DNA of 64,000 nt from Rhodopirellula halodulae (GTDB lineage: Bacteria > Planctomycetota > Planctomycetia > Pirellulales > Pirellulaceae): NCBI RefSeq assembly GCF_020966775.1, contig NZ_JAJKFV010000029.1, positions 489,001-553,000 on the forward strand. The letters run 5' to 3'. The translations under genes were made by a program, and so were the position numbers. Shown here piece after piece: positions 54,468 to 63,654 of this stretch. Position 1 is the stretch's first letter. Every line of letters begins with the position of its first letter. The notes below the pieces were generated by a model. That model was given only the letters and a program-made list of their open reading frames with translations, was not told the DNA's origin and made no database searches.

Positions 54468-55733
54468 TCAGTACTGAAGTGATTCCAGGAAACGTCGCAT
54501 TTCCTGGTCTTGATCTTTGATCACTTCGGCGGGACCAGTCATTTTGATGAATAGGCTGAAGTCGTTTTCCAGCGGAACAATGGTCGCATCAATGGAGGAA
54601 GCGGATTTGTTTTCCGCATCCTTGGGCAGCAAGATGAACCGCTGAGCGTCGCGTCCAGCAACCGTGAGTTTTTCAGCGGACTCCAACGCCGCATCGACTT
54701 CCGCGTCGTCGGGTTGGCCGCCTTCGACTTGGCCCATCCAGCGAGCCACGTTGCCGCGAAGATCGCCGCCGGCTGTGATGACGGTGACTTCTGCGGGTGC
54801 GTCTTCGGGGCCGACGTTGAATGCCGCCAGCCGCATCATGCTCATCCGGCCGTCACGCCAACCTTCGGGGCGTTCGAAGTCCAACTCGGGGGTTGAACTC
54901 GATGATTCCGTCTTGCTTGATTCGCCTGGAAAAGCCTTCTCCTTTGCAGCGGGCATGGATTCGCCTTTTGCTTTGGCTTGTTCGATCGCCTCTTGTGCAT
55001 CGCGTGGCAAACCAGCGTGTGGGTCGGATGAAGCGTCGCCCGCAGATTGGCCACCCATCATTGGACCGCCCGCCATCGAAGCAAAGGGGGCGTTGCCAGC
55101 CATCATGGATGAACTGGAACTACTCGGGCGTCCCGTGACATCGACCCAGATCGCTGGCGCGTCGGCGAATGCTTCGGACGTGCCTCCAGACCACTCCATG
55201 GTCTCACCGCCAGCCCATTCATCGTCGCTGTCTTCCAGTCCAACCTGTTTGCGCCAACGGTTGACATTCATGGTCACCAATTCGGACCAATCATCCATTC
55301 GTGTCAGCTGAGAAATACTGAGATCTAACTGCTGGACCGGCGTGTTGATGTCAAAGGATGCAAAACGCATCATTCGTTCTTTGCCCTTTTGCCATTCCGC
55401 CGGCACGTCGTCCAGGATGGGGACGCCGTCTTCGAACTTGACCGACTCGACAAATTCGCGAAAGGAATCGTCGATCAGGTCGACCGCGGATTCCCGGCCC
55501 ATAATTTTGAAGAACCAAGCTTGGTCTTTCTGCGGAAGGATCGCGGCGATTGTGCGAGTGTCCTCCTCGGCCAGGACGGCTGGCTTCTGCGTCGGCACTT
55601 GGTAAGTGATGATCGGAGCTTCTTGGGTGCATCCCCCAAGGACGCTCAGCAAGCACAGGCCAGCAACGCTAGCAATCGTGGGGACGCACACTGCCCGGGG
55701 AAGGGCATGCACGCGACGGATGAAGGACGGCAT
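54468..55733 (-). CDS. Lipoprotein with two copies of a W-MR-A-F/WFFK domain
   Basis: The ATG at 55733 leads to a signal peptide ending LSVLGGC (lipobox). The mature part has AWFFKIMGRESAVDLIDDSF then WQKGKERMMRFASFDI and NVNRWRKQVGL; after a long Ser/Gly/Met-rich linker it repeats WRDGRMSMMRLAAFNV, NVARWMGQVEG and SLFIKMTGPAEVIKDQ. The two halves are thus in the order A-B-B'-A'. The family appears in planctomycetes without known role. Its position downstream of the molybdoprotein gene and upstream of resB-ccsA suggests a periplasmic respiratory role, but this is speculation. Confidence 0.72.
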   Translation of the reverse strand: MPSFIRRVHALPRAVCVPTIASVAGLCLLSVLGGCTQEAPIITYQVPTQKPAVLAEEDTRTIAAILPQKDQAWFFKIMGRESAVDLIDDSFREFVESVKFEDGVPILDDVPAEWQKGKERMMRFASFDINTPVQQLDLSISQLTRMDDWSELVTMNVNRWRKQVGLEDSDDEWAGGETMEWSGGTSEAFADAPAIWVDVTGRPSSSSSSMMAGNAPFASMAGGPMMGGQSAGDASSDPHAGLPRDAQEAIEQAKAKGESMPAAKEKAFPGESSKTESSSSTPELDFERPEGWRDGRMSMMRLAAFNVGPEDAPAEVTVITAGGDLRGNVARWMGQVEGGQPDDAEVDAALESAEKLTVAGRDAQRFILLPKDAENKSASSIDATIVPLENDFSLFIKMTGPAEVIKDQDQEMRRFLESLQY

Positions 55734-56075
55734 AGGTGGGAAACGAAGAGTTTTGTGGAGGCGGGGAGCAGTCGTGATCGAATTTCCTCCCCCGCGGCAT
55801 TTCACCTAAAAGGGAGCGAAAAACGGGACCCTCCATGGTGACCGATTTTTGCGTGAATCCAAGCTCAGATTAACTGCTATGTGTATTGAAACGCGACGGC
55901 AGACCGATTTGTTCTCACGCCAGAGTCAATGGACCGCAGGTAGTAGCCAAATTCGCGATCAATAGCGACGTCGCGTCGCAGGAGCCTGGACCGGGGGAAC
56001 GCGGGCGAAAACGGCCGTCGCAGGCCGGTTTCTTCCGCAATTAGCCTGCAAAACGAGTTTCAAGCTTGTGAAGTG
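55734..56075. other. 342-base gap
   Basis: No gene is seen. The only clear structure is the terminator-like hairpin near 56007-56032. A self-complementary GCGACGTCGC lies near 55967. Confidence 0.6.
56003..56032 (-). terminator. Probable terminator after the FdhF/YdeP-like gene
   Basis: The arms GAAAACGGCC and GGCCGGTTTC (one mismatch, 6-base loop) are followed on the minus strand by TTTTCGCC. It lies about 45 bases beyond the stop codon. Confidence 0.52.
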
Positions 56076-58256
56076 CTACTGCGGTGTGACCTTCACCACG
56101 ACGCCTTTGAACGCTGGGGTCTTGCTCTGCGGGTCAGCATACCGAGCCACCAACACGTTGGATTCAGGGTAGTACATCAAGGCGTTGCCTGGACGGATCT
56201 TTTCGTACCCGCGAGCCAGGATGTTGTTCATCGACCCTATGTCGTTGGCGACGGTCACTCGCTGATCGTGCTTCAGACCTAGACGCTGGAGGTCGTCCGG
56301 GTGCATCAGGATGATGTCTCGGCGGTCCTGGTTTCGATACAGGTCTTCCTCTTCGTAGACGACCGTGTTGAATTGGCCTTCGCTGCGGACCGTCATCAAA
56401 CGCAGTTCCTGTTCGCCCGTGCCTTTCAGCTCAGGGATCGAGTGGCAGTGCAAAATGCCACGGCCATCCGGCGTTCCGAATTGAGGCTCGTAGAACGTGC
56501 GACCGTCGATTTGGAATTCTTCCTTGGTTTTGTCGATCGAGGAAATCTTCTCGTAACCCGGAACCACCTTTCCGATCCAATCGCGAATGGTGGATGTGTG
56601 ATGCATGGCATCCCAGTCGATCCCCTTGGCATCGGGTCGCAATCGCGATCCGAGGGTTGCGATGATTTCAACCTCGCTGCGAGGACCGGGCAATCGTCGT
56701 GGGCCTCCGTCGCTGAGACGCACGAAGTTGAACATGGATTCTTGCGTGGTCGGTTCCGGTTCCTCGTCGCGTGCCAGCACCGGCAGGATAATCGTTTCTT
56801 TGGCGAGACCGTGTGCGTGCCCCGTGTTCATCGTGGTGTTCATCATCACGTTGAGATCGAGGTTTGAAAGGGCCTCTCCGGCGAAGGTCGCATCGGGGTT
56901 GGAACCGAAGAGATTTCCACCCAAGCAGAATCCTGCTTTGATCTCGCCTGACGCGGCACCTTCCATGCAAGCCAACGTGTCCAAACCCTCGGTGGTTGGA
57001 AGCTCCACACCAAACTCGTTTTGCAGTGCATCAAAAATTTGCTGTTTGAGTTTGGGCGTGACGCCGACGCTGCCGATTCCCTGCACGTTGCTATGGCCGC
57101 GAATGGGCATCAACCCGCTACCGGGACGTCCGACCATGCCACGGCACATCGCCAGGTTGGCAATCGCTTGGACGTTGTCGACGCCATGAGCATGATGGGT
57201 AATTCCCATTGTCCAAGAAAAGACCGCGCGTTCACTCTTAGCGTACAACGCGGCGATCGCTTCCATGTCCGATCGCGGAACGCCGGACTTCAGTTCGAGT
57301 TCATCCCAGCTCAACGTCTCAAGCTTGGCGAGGTACTCTTCATGGCCGTTGCAGTGACCTTGCAAGAAATCCAAGTTGATGTCATTGCTGGCTTTCAGAG
57401 CTTTGGCAATTCCCCAGAGCAACGCCAGGTCACCGCCGATGTGCGGTTTGTAATAGTGCGTTGCGACCTTGGTTCCTTTGAGAAGCGATATCGGGTCGCT
57501 GGGAATTCGGAAGGTGACCAAGCCGGTTTCTTCGACCGGGTTGATGACAATGACCTTTCCGCCACGTCGGCGAACGTGCATCAAACTGGTCATCAGTCGT
57601 GGGTGGTTGCTGGCCGGGTTGCCGCCAATCAGGAACACGCAATCCGATTTCTCGAGGTCTTCGAGTTGGATCGTGGCGGTGCCGGTTCCCAGACTGGATT
57701 GCAACCCCACGCCGCTGGCTTGGTGGCAGTAGAAGCTGCAGTTGTTGACGTTGTTGGTGCCGTAAACCCGTGCCAGCAATTGCAACAAGAAACCGGCTTC
57801 GTTGCTGCTGCGTCCGCTGAAATACCAAAATGTTTCTTCCGGGCGAAGCGAAGCGAACTTTGCCGCGATGGTTTGGAAGGCTTCTTCCCAAGTGATGGTT
57901 TCGTAATGCGACTCGCCTTGGCGGTACCGCAACGGGTGAATCAAACGTCCCAAGTGTTCCAGCTCTCGCGGCGTCATCGCAGCGAGTTCGGCAATGGACG
58001 TTTTCTTCCAAAACGGTGGCTGGATCCCCGGTTGCATGTCAGCCACCATCGCCTGCAAACTTTTTTTGCAGACTTCTGGGAAGGATCCAGATTCGTTGAC
58101 CATCCCGCCTTTCTGGCCACCCATGCCGACCGCACAGGTCTTGCATGAGTTGCGAGTTCGCATGGCTTTGTAAAGCTTCCAAACGCTCCCGGATTCACGT
58201 CCTTTCTTGAACGTGTACCAAATGGCTCGGAAGCCGCCGCCGCTGCCAACTTTCAT
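56076..58256 (-). CDS. FdhF/YdeP-family molybdopterin oxidoreductase
   Basis: The 726-residue protein belongs to the molybdopterin oxidoreductase family in the YdeP branch (TIGR01701-type). An N-terminal CKTC with a later FPEVCKK suggests a 4Fe-4S cluster. NNCSFYCHQASGVGLQSSLG contains the region of the molybdenum ligand, CVFLIGGNPASNHPRL and IRGHSNVQGIGSVG bind the pterin, and MLHPDDL-like and C-terminal segments form the cofactor cap. Despite labels of formate dehydrogenase, YdeP-type proteins have no proven substrate. No FdhD or electron-transfer subunit is adjacent; two sulfatases precede it in the same direction. Confidence 0.88.
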   Translation of the reverse strand: MKVGSGGGFRAIWYTFKKGRESGSVWKLYKAMRTRNSCKTCAVGMGGQKGGMVNESGSFPEVCKKSLQAMVADMQPGIQPPFWKKTSIAELAAMTPRELEHLGRLIHPLRYRQGESHYETITWEEAFQTIAAKFASLRPEETFWYFSGRSSNEAGFLLQLLARVYGTNNVNNCSFYCHQASGVGLQSSLGTGTATIQLEDLEKSDCVFLIGGNPASNHPRLMTSLMHVRRRGGKVIVINPVEETGLVTFRIPSDPISLLKGTKVATHYYKPHIGGDLALLWGIAKALKASNDINLDFLQGHCNGHEEYLAKLETLSWDELELKSGVPRSDMEAIAALYAKSERAVFSWTMGITHHAHGVDNVQAIANLAMCRGMVGRPGSGLMPIRGHSNVQGIGSVGVTPKLKQQIFDALQNEFGVELPTTEGLDTLACMEGAASGEIKAGFCLGGNLFGSNPDATFAGEALSNLDLNVMMNTTMNTGHAHGLAKETIILPVLARDEEPEPTTQESMFNFVRLSDGGPRRLPGPRSEVEIIATLGSRLRPDAKGIDWDAMHHTSTIRDWIGKVVPGYEKISSIDKTKEEFQIDGRTFYEPQFGTPDGRGILHCHSIPELKGTGEQELRLMTVRSEGQFNTVVYEEEDLYRNQDRRDIILMHPDDLQRLGLKHDQRVTVANDIGSMNNILARGYEKIRPGNALMYYPESNVLVARYADPQSKTPAFKGVVVKVTPQ

Positions 58257-58291
58257 CGGATAGGTCTTTCAAGACGAGGATTGTCACTCAT

Positions 58292-59635
58292 TCAAGCGGA
58301 ATCGGGTGCGTACCAAGCGTCGAGCAAGGTTTGAAGGGATTGCACCTTTTCCGGCTGTTGATCCGCCAGGTTTCGATTCTCGTGTGGATCCAACTTTAGA
58401 TTGTAGAGTTCAGGCGATCTGCCCGTCATCCGACTCGATGGATCGATCAGTTTGTAATTGCCCTGAATGACCCACCGATACTGCAAACTGTCGGCTGGAT
58501 TGTCCATCGACTGAATGTCGTGCTCAAAAATCTCTCCATAGATTGCTTGGCGTTCTTCCAACGAGGTTTCATTTAGAACGTTGATTCCGGGCAATCCGTT
58601 GGGAGTCTCTAGTCCTAGCAGGCTCATGGTGGTTGGCACGACATCAATGGTTGACACCAAGTGCTCGTTGTCCATTCGCGGTTCAATGACGCCGGGCAAT
58701 CTGTACATGATCGGTGTGCGCGTGCCGCCTTCGTTGGGACTGCGTTTGCTTCGCGGTGCGTAGCGGCTGGCGTCGGTTCGGTTGATCCAACCGTTGTCGG
58801 TGACATAGATGACCAGCGTGTTGTTGGTCAGAGAATACTGGTCGAGAAGCCCGAGCAATTCGCCGCAGGTTTCATCAAACCATTCGCACATGGCCCAGTA
58901 CTTTGCGATGGGGAGCGAGTCAGTCTTTTCACGATACTTCGCTAGCAGTCGCTCGGGCGGATTGTGGGGTGTGTGTGGCAGGAACGGCGCGTACCACAAG
59001 TAAAATGGTTGCTGTTTCGATTGAGTGTCGGCCAGAAAATCGTCGATGACCTTCATCCCGTTACGACCGATTTTCAGACCTGAATCGCCATGTCGCCCGT
59101 CTCGAGTGAAGTCGCCGTGAGTCATGGCGTCGGTGAAGCCGGCTCGCGAAGGTTTCCCCTCCCACCATTTGCCCGTTTGCAGGCTGCGGTATCCATGTGG
59201 TGCGAGCAACTCCGGTTGGCAATCCAATGCGTCCACGTGCTGCAGGTATTGCATGCGACTTTTGACGTATTGCGGCTGCTGATGGGCGGGCCGCTTCACG
59301 CCCTGTTCCATGCCAGGCCACGGCGGATCGTTGCCGACGATCCCGTGTTGATGGGGGTACAAGCCGCTGATGATGGTCGCCAGTGACGGTCGGCACAAGC
59401 TGACCGGTGAGTAGCCTCGCGTGAACGTGAGGCTTTCTTTCGCAAGCCGATCGAGGTTGGGGGTCTCGATGTGCGGGTGTCCCATGAAGGAATAGTCCGT
59501 CCATGCTTGGTCATCGCTGAGAATGACAACAACATTCAGCGGTTGATCGTTCGCCTTGATTGGCTTCGCAGCTAAGAGAACCACGCAGCATGCTGCCAGG
59601 GCCAGCTTGCAACTTTGATGGGGGAAAGACTTCAT
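58292..59635 (-). CDS. Secreted sulfatase with atypical CxPSL active-site motif
   Basis: The 447-residue protein has a signal peptide (LALAACCVVLLAAKPIKA) and a metal-binding start VVVILSDDQAW. The formylglycine site is VSLCRPSLATIISG with Cys81. The usual C-x-P-x-R has Leu in place of Arg at the fifth position, a variant I recall from other planctomycete sulfatases. HGIVGNDPPW and the later DNGWINRTD support the alkaline phosphatase-like fold. Likely substrates are sulfated polysaccharides of algae. It follows another sulfatase by 33 bases in the same direction. Confidence 0.88.
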   Translation of the reverse strand: MKSFPHQSCKLALAACCVVLLAAKPIKANDQPLNVVVILSDDQAWTDYSFMGHPHIETPNLDRLAKESLTFTRGYSPVSLCRPSLATIISGLYPHQHGIVGNDPPWPGMEQGVKRPAHQQPQYVKSRMQYLQHVDALDCQPELLAPHGYRSLQTGKWWEGKPSRAGFTDAMTHGDFTRDGRHGDSGLKIGRNGMKVIDDFLADTQSKQQPFYLWYAPFLPHTPHNPPERLLAKYREKTDSLPIAKYWAMCEWFDETCGELLGLLDQYSLTNNTLVIYVTDNGWINRTDASRYAPRSKRSPNEGGTRTPIMYRLPGVIEPRMDNEHLVSTIDVVPTTMSLLGLETPNGLPGINVLNETSLEERQAIYGEIFEHDIQSMDNPADSLQYRWVIQGNYKLIDPSSRMTGRSPELYNLKLDPHENRNLADQQPEKVQSLQTLLDAWYAPDSA

Positions 59636-59668
59636 GGGAGAGATGGGAGTGTGGGGAGAAGGTGGGAG

Positions 59669-61231
59669 TCACTCGTTCACGATGTACTCATCGGGAAACG
59701 TCGCAGGAGGGGATTGCGTCGCATCGCGAAGCGGAAACCGCGGGCCGTGATCTTCCAACAGCGGCATCTCCATGCCCGTGCTGTTTTTCAAATGTTGCCA
59801 CAGTTGTTGGTTGAGCGATTCGACTCGGTCAGCATAGCTCGGATCATGGATCAGGTTACGGGTTTCACCGGGATCGGATTCGAGGTCATAAAGCTCGTCA
59901 CGATCCCAAAGCCCGTGACATCGAATGTATTTGAAACGCCCACCAATCACCGCATGCAGTGTTGGGGTGTGTGGGTAGTTGCGTTCCCAGTAATACTCGT
60001 AGAGCAACGTGCGGTCATCGAGCGATTTGGCGTCAGCGGAGCAGAGTTCTTTCCAAACGCTTTGTCCGTTGAGATGGCTCAGGGGGGAAGCGCCAGCGGC
60101 TTCCAGCAAAGTCGGGGCAATGTCGATGTTGCCGACCAAGCCATCGAACGGTTGCCCGGCCGGAATTTGGCCAGGAGCAACCATTAATAACGGCACTTTC
60201 GCGCTGGCTTCGTAGGCGGTTCGCTTGTCGATCAAGCCATGGTCGCCAAACTGAAACCCGTTGTCGCCCATGTAGACGACAATGGTGTTTTGATCGAGGC
60301 CCCGCTGTTCCAGGAAACGACGCAAGCGACCAACTGATTCGTCCACCGCCAATAGGGATTCACAATATCGTCGGTAATAAACCTCTGGGCTGAAGCCTTT
60401 CAGGTTGTAGCCAAAGTCCACTCCGTGACGGCTGTTTCGTTGGTTGCGAACCCACATCGGCTTGTCGCCGTCTTCCATCGACTCCGCAGTCGGGATTTGG
60501 ATTGGTAGAGGCTCATTGTCGTAACGGCCTCGATGGCGATCCGCGGGAACGAAATCGGCGTGAACCGCTTTGTGGCTAACGTACAAGAAGAACGGTTTGT
60601 TAGGGTCGCGGTCGCGAAGCCACTGCAGAGAATAGTCGGTCAGTTCGTCGGTGATGTAGCCGCGTTGTGGAACACGTTTGCCGTTAATGTTGAAACCATC
60701 GTAGGTCGTTTGTGGCACCTCTCGTGTGGTGCCGTGACCATCGGGCCAGTAGGTGCCTTGGCCTTTGAATGAGATCCAATGATCAAATCCACGTTGAGGA
60801 TCATCGATGTCGCCGCCCATGTGCCACTTGCCGATGAACGCGGTTTGGTAGCCGGCTTTCTGCAAGTGCTGCGGAAAGAACACCAGGTTCGGATCCACCG
60901 CGTGATAGTTGTCCACAACGCGATGGTTGTGAGCGTATTGACCGGTCAGGATCGACGCGCGGCTGGGTGAACAAAGTGAGGTGGTCACATAGGCACGACG
61001 TAGCATGGCTCCGTCGCTTGCCATCGCGTCCAGGTTGGGAGTTTCCAAAAACGGGTGGCCGGCGACGCCGAGGCAATCGAATCGATGGTCGTCGCAGAGA
61101 ATGAACAGAATGTTCGGGCGAGCCTGATCCGCAGCAAAGGAGTTTGCAAAGCTCGAAGCCGCTGTCAGGACGAAGAAAAACCCAACCACGAAACGGATTC
61201 GCGATTGGGTTGTGTGGACATCAAATTGCAT
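59669..61231 (-). CDS. Secreted sulfatase, canonical CSPSR type
   Basis: The 520-residue protein has a signal peptide (RFVVGFFFVLTAASSFANSF) and the classical type I sulfatase signature CSPSRASILTGQYAHNH with Cys87 to be converted to formylglycine. ILFILCDDHR, GKWHMGGD and VYMGDNGFQFGDHG supply metal and substrate ligands. It resembles heparan- or choline-sulfatase-like exosulfatases. The ATG lies only five bases after the RNase E/G stop. A sulfatase-maturing enzyme is not in the window. Confidence 0.94.
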   Translation of the reverse strand: MQFDVHTTQSRIRFVVGFFFVLTAASSFANSFAADQARPNILFILCDDHRFDCLGVAGHPFLETPNLDAMASDGAMLRRAYVTTSLCSPSRASILTGQYAHNHRVVDNYHAVDPNLVFFPQHLQKAGYQTAFIGKWHMGGDIDDPQRGFDHWISFKGQGTYWPDGHGTTREVPQTTYDGFNINGKRVPQRGYITDELTDYSLQWLRDRDPNKPFFLYVSHKAVHADFVPADRHRGRYDNEPLPIQIPTAESMEDGDKPMWVRNQRNSRHGVDFGYNLKGFSPEVYYRRYCESLLAVDESVGRLRRFLEQRGLDQNTIVVYMGDNGFQFGDHGLIDKRTAYEASAKVPLLMVAPGQIPAGQPFDGLVGNIDIAPTLLEAAGASPLSHLNGQSVWKELCSADAKSLDDRTLLYEYYWERNYPHTPTLHAVIGGRFKYIRCHGLWDRDELYDLESDPGETRNLIHDPSYADRVESLNQQLWQHLKNSTGMEMPLLEDHGPRFPLRDATQSPPATFPDEYIVNE

Positions 61232-61236
61232 GGGGA

Positions 61237-62841
61237 TCAGGAGTCGATTTCGACGCGTTCGCCGTGCTCATCACGGCAATCCACTTCCAAGTGTTCCGGG
61301 AACAGTCCTTCGCTGCCGAGGATTTGAACGGTCATGTTACCGGATTCTTCCATCTCGCTGACGGTGCGTCGTTTCTTGTTGTTCAAGAACGCGCTGACTT
61401 CGTCGTTGACGCGAACGGTGACTCGAACGATGTGCTTATTCTTGACCGCCAAAGCGAGCATGCGGACGACTTCGATCGACATGCTTTCAGGTGTCTTGAC
61501 CAATCCGCGACCTTCGCAACACGGGCAGTCTTTGTAGATGCTGCGTTTCAGGCTGGGGCGGATGCGTTGACGCGTCATCTCGATCAAACCAAACGGGCTG
61601 GTTCGAAGGATTTTGGTTCGTGCACGGTCGTTGGCCATCGCGTCGCGAAGGACTCGTTCGACTTTGCGCCGATAGCTTTCCTTCCGCATGTCGATGAAGT
61701 CGTTGACGATCACGCCCCCAAGGTCACGCAGTCGCAATTGGCGAGCGATCTCTTTCGCGGCTGAGATGTTGAGCCGGAAAGCGTTTTCTTCCGCCGATCC
61801 GTTGCCGCGGAAGTTGCCGCTGTTGACGTCAATTGCCACCAGGGCTTCCGTGGGGTCGATCACAATTGAACCGCCGTCGGGCAACGCAACTTGGCGTTGG
61901 TTGATTTTGACAATCTCGTCCTCGAGGTTGTACTTGTGGAACAGCGGTGATGGTCCGTCGTAGTATTTCAGTCGATCGACGACACGCGGCATGACCATTT
62001 TCAGGAAGTCGCGAGCCTTTTCGTAAGCTGATTTTTGGTCGATCAAAATGTGATCGATGTCGTCGCTGTAAATGTCGCGAATGGTGCGAATGATGAGGTC
62101 GCTTTCCTCGTAGATTTCGCCGGGCTCCGACGTGTTCTCAACGCGGCGAACGATGGCTTTCCACAAACGCAACAAGTAATCCATGTCACGTTGCAGTTCC
62201 TCTTCGCTGCGGCCGGCACCGGCGGTACGGACGATGAATCCGAGGCCCTTGGGCGGGTTGAGTGAGAGCAAGCATTTCTTGAGTCGTTTGCGATCGTCTT
62301 CGTCCTCGATCTTGCGGCTGACGCCAACTCGCGAAAGAGCGGGCATCAACACCAGGTAGCGACCAGGGATCGAGATGTAGGTGCTGAGCGTGGGGCCTTT
62401 GTTGCCAATCCCTTCTTTGATGACTTGGACCAGGACTTCATCGCCACGTTTGAAGATCTCTTGGATCGGTGGTTTGTTGCGAGGTCGACCGCCTTTGAAA
62501 ACGCGAGTGCTGCCGCGTCCTGATTCACGGTTGCGTTTCGCGGCGGCTTCGGCCATTTCGTCCGATTCCCGCATGATCTCTTCGGGATCGTAGCCGCCTT
62601 GGCGGAAGTATTGAGGCTCGATGTCGCTGATGTGGAGGAAACCATTGCGGCCAACGCCAAAATCCACGAACGCAGCTTGGATGCTGGGTTCGAGGTTGAC
62701 GATCTTGCCGCGATAAATGTTGCCGGAGTAGTTCTCAACGCTCTTCCGCTCGACGTAAAGCTCTTCGAGTCGGTTGTCTTCGACGACAGCGATTCGGCTT
62801 TCTTCGGGCTGAAGCACATTGATCAGCATTTCACGTTTCAT
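61237..62841 (-). CDS. rng: RNase E/G family ribonuclease
   Basis: The 534-residue protein has the family start LINVLQPEESRIAVVEDNRL, an S1 domain (GNIYRGKIVNLEPSIQAAFV) split by a basic insertion, and the DNase I-like catalytic core with VAIDVNSGNF and GGVIVNDFIDM giving the two metal-binding Asp residues. The zinc-link CPCCEGRG of RNase E/G is also present. There is no long C-terminal scaffold, so it is closer to RNase G. A good ribosome site, AAGGTGA, precedes the ATG. It should act in 16S rRNA maturation and mRNA decay. Confidence 0.95.
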   Translation of the reverse strand: MKREMLINVLQPEESRIAVVEDNRLEELYVERKSVENYSGNIYRGKIVNLEPSIQAAFVDFGVGRNGFLHISDIEPQYFRQGGYDPEEIMRESDEMAEAAAKRNRESGRGSTRVFKGGRPRNKPPIQEIFKRGDEVLVQVIKEGIGNKGPTLSTYISIPGRYLVLMPALSRVGVSRKIEDEDDRKRLKKCLLSLNPPKGLGFIVRTAGAGRSEEELQRDMDYLLRLWKAIVRRVENTSEPGEIYEESDLIIRTIRDIYSDDIDHILIDQKSAYEKARDFLKMVMPRVVDRLKYYDGPSPLFHKYNLEDEIVKINQRQVALPDGGSIVIDPTEALVAIDVNSGNFRGNGSAEENAFRLNISAAKEIARQLRLRDLGGVIVNDFIDMRKESYRRKVERVLRDAMANDRARTKILRTSPFGLIEMTRQRIRPSLKRSIYKDCPCCEGRGLVKTPESMSIEVVRMLALAVKNKHIVRVTVRVNDEVSAFLNNKKRRTVSEMEESGNMTVQILGSEGLFPEHLEVDCRDEHGERVEIDS

Positions 62842-62943
62842 CTAGTTCACCTTTTCTTCGGTGTTGAGCCGGCTCGGATGGGATTGCCAACAAGGACGGT
62901 CACATGGACGCCGGCGTAACGAAAGTATGTGGTTGCTCCTGGT

Positions 62944-63654
62944 TCAGGAGCGTTTAGTTCTTTGGGGCTCTTGCAGTTCCACCGCGGTGCGGACGATGTT
63001 CGCGCCGCGTTCGGGCCAGTTGCCCAAACCAAGCAAGTCGAGCAAGTCCTGCATCTTCAAGGACGCGCCATCGGCGAGAACCATGCGAGCAAACAATTGG
63101 TTGTCTTGGAGTTCAATCGTGGGCAGATGTTCGTCCACGATCGCGGTGACCGTCTTCCCTTTGCGTTCGACGGAAACCGATTCTTCTTGTTTTAGATTTG
63201 CAATGCGAGCGACGATCTCGGCTCGCTGGGATTCGTCCCAATCATCGGGGAGCGAAACGGTGTACTGCGTGGCGGCGATGCGGGCTTTCTTGACACCTTC
63301 GGGGATCTTCTCCACGGAGTGAATCGTCAGGCCGGGTTGCTCATCACTGCGAAGACGCTCGAGCAGTTCGTCCGCGGCCAGGTCTTCGCACAGATCGATT
63401 TCGGCGACCTCGTCTAGGCTTTCGATTCCCAGCGGCAATGCCGACGGAAATGCGATTCGCGGCGTTGGGTGGAAGCCTTCGGTCATCGACAGTGGCAACG
63501 TGACTCGACGTGCCACACGTTCAAAAAGCAAGGCTAAGTCGCGGTGGCTGATCCAACGCAGCAGACCTGTTTTGGCAAAGCGGACACGATAGCGAATCCG
63601 CAATTGGTCGGCCGGGTGAACGTTGGGCGATTGGCGGGATGGCCGCGTTCTCAT
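62944..63654 (-). CDS. DUF2344 (TIGR03936-type) protein
   Basis: The 236-residue product contains RIRYRVRFAKTGLLRWISHR, FERVARRVTLPLSMTEGFHP and PRIAFPSALPLGIESLDEVA, the signature of DUF2344, a family usually fused to or placed beside a radical-SAM protein and next to rne/rng and rplU genes. Here it stands alone ahead of rng by 102 bases, without the radical-SAM part. A role in tRNA or ribosome modification is suspected from context in other genomes. The start overlaps the stop of ptsI (ATGA). Confidence 0.88.
   Translation of the reverse strand: MRTRPSRQSPNVHPADQLRIRYRVRFAKTGLLRWISHRDLALLFERVARRVTLPLSMTEGFHPTPRIAFPSALPLGIESLDEVAEIDLCEDLAADELLERLRSDEQPGLTIHSVEKIPEGVKKARIAATQYTVSLPDDWDESQRAEIVARIANLKQEESVSVERKGKTVTAIVDEHLPTIELQDNQLFARMVLADGASLKMQDLLDLLGLGNWPERGANIVRTAVELQEPQRTKRS

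Noticed and set aside
57021-58148. Plus-strand frame of 375 codons over the YdeP-like gene
   Set aside because: The opposite strand encodes a full molybdoprotein; this frame has no recognisable domain.
56076-58256. Selenocysteine formate dehydrogenase
   Set aside because: There is no in-frame TGA, and the sequence is of the YdeP type rather than FdhH.
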